From Gammaproteobacteria bacterium (GTDB lineage Bacteria; Pseudomonadota; Gammaproteobacteria; Xanthomonadales; Marinicellaceae), in assembly GCA_030426065.1 (NCBI GenBank), contig JAUHZH010000151.1:1-6069 (forward strand): 6,069 bases of DNA, in the 5' to 3' direction. Below are positions 5,854 through 6,069 of this stretch, in pieces. The notes under the pieces were generated by a model that ran no database searches, was not told the origin of the DNA, and was given only the letters and a program-made list of their open reading frames with translations. Positions within the stretch are counted from its first letter, which is position 1. The number at the start of each line of letters is the position of its first letter. A program made the position numbers and the translations under genes.

Positions 5854-6045
5854 ATGAAAATTTTACTGACAACCATCGCACTGATGTCTGCACTGTCTTT
5901 CCCAACCTCATCGGATGCAAGAAAACTGTACAGGGTTACTTGCAATTTCAGTGACGGAACCAGCTGGTCCATCACCACAGCTTCTACTGAGTGGAGAGAC
6001 CATTACATTGCTGTTTGCAACGCTCAACAGCAAGGCATTCAGTAA
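5854..6045 (+). CDS. Small exported protein of unknown function (63 residues, two cysteines)
   Basis: The product starts MKILLTTIALMSALSFPTSS and has a clear Sec signal peptide: Lys2, hydrophobic core at about 4-16, and S-D-A at 20-22 for cleavage after Ala22. The mature part is only about 41 residues. It begins RKLYRVTCNFSDGTSWSITT and contains Cys30 and Cys55, which could form one disulfide in the periplasm or outside the cell. Alternating hydrophobic and polar residues at 24-44 suggest a beta hairpin, with YIAVCNA as a further strand or short helix. The mature net charge is about +1, so it is not an obvious cationic antimicrobial peptide. The excellent ribosome site points to a highly translated, genuine gene. 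I do not recognise the family. The window ends 24 bases after the stop, so no terminator or downstream partner can be judged. Confidence 0.75.
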   Translation: MKILLTTIALMSALSFPTSSDARKLYRVTCNFSDGTSWSITTASTEWRDHYIAVCNAQQQGIQ

Positions 6046-6069
6046 GACCGCCATATCAATCAAATGATT

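Overview
The window is ordinary-looking chromosomal DNA from a Gram-negative bacterium, most likely a gammaproteobacterium. The grounds are an RppH/NudH-type Nudix hydrolase, a TesA-YbbA-YbbP set resembling that of Escherichia coli, a lipoprotein signal peptide, and two further exported proteins. No tRNA, rRNA, CRISPR array, insertion sequence or phage gene is visible. The genus cannot be fixed from the sequence alone.

Layout. The left part reads on the minus strand. At the edge (1-79) is the first 26 codons of an exported protein with its own good promoter (109-137). Next is a two-gene unit, nudH (1070-1546) followed by a GhrA-like D-2-hydroxyacid dehydrogenase (192-1073), joined by a 4-base ATGA overlap. 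A possible 25-codon leader ORF (1539-1616) overlaps the nudH start. A divergent intergenic stretch (about 1617-1764) holds short direct repeats and a TATAAT box. It separates this unit from a plus-strand operon.

The plus-strand operon has three genes: a TesA-type SGNH esterase carrying a lipobox (1765-2439), an ABC ATPase of the YbbA/LolD/MacB group (2436-3095), and an 833-residue FtsX-like permease of the YbbP type (3092-5593). Both junctions are 4-base ATGA overlaps, so the three proteins are probably made together. The likely product is an inner-membrane YbbAP ATPase-permease of the MacB-like (type VII) ABC class, which usually does mechanical work across the periplasm instead of classical transport. 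It would work with a membrane-anchored periplasmic esterase/lysophospholipase on lipid-like or hydrophobic esters.

After a 260-base intergenic region comes a 63-residue exported protein of unknown function (5854-6045). It has a strong ribosome binding site and two cysteines in a mature part of about 41 residues. Its upstream region has a consensus TTGACA and a perfect 15-base palindrome between this box and a possible -10. The least explained items are this small gene with its control region, and the leader ORF in front of nudH. The TesA-YbbAP operon is a known family, but its gene order and lipoprotein esterase differ from the E. coli arrangement.
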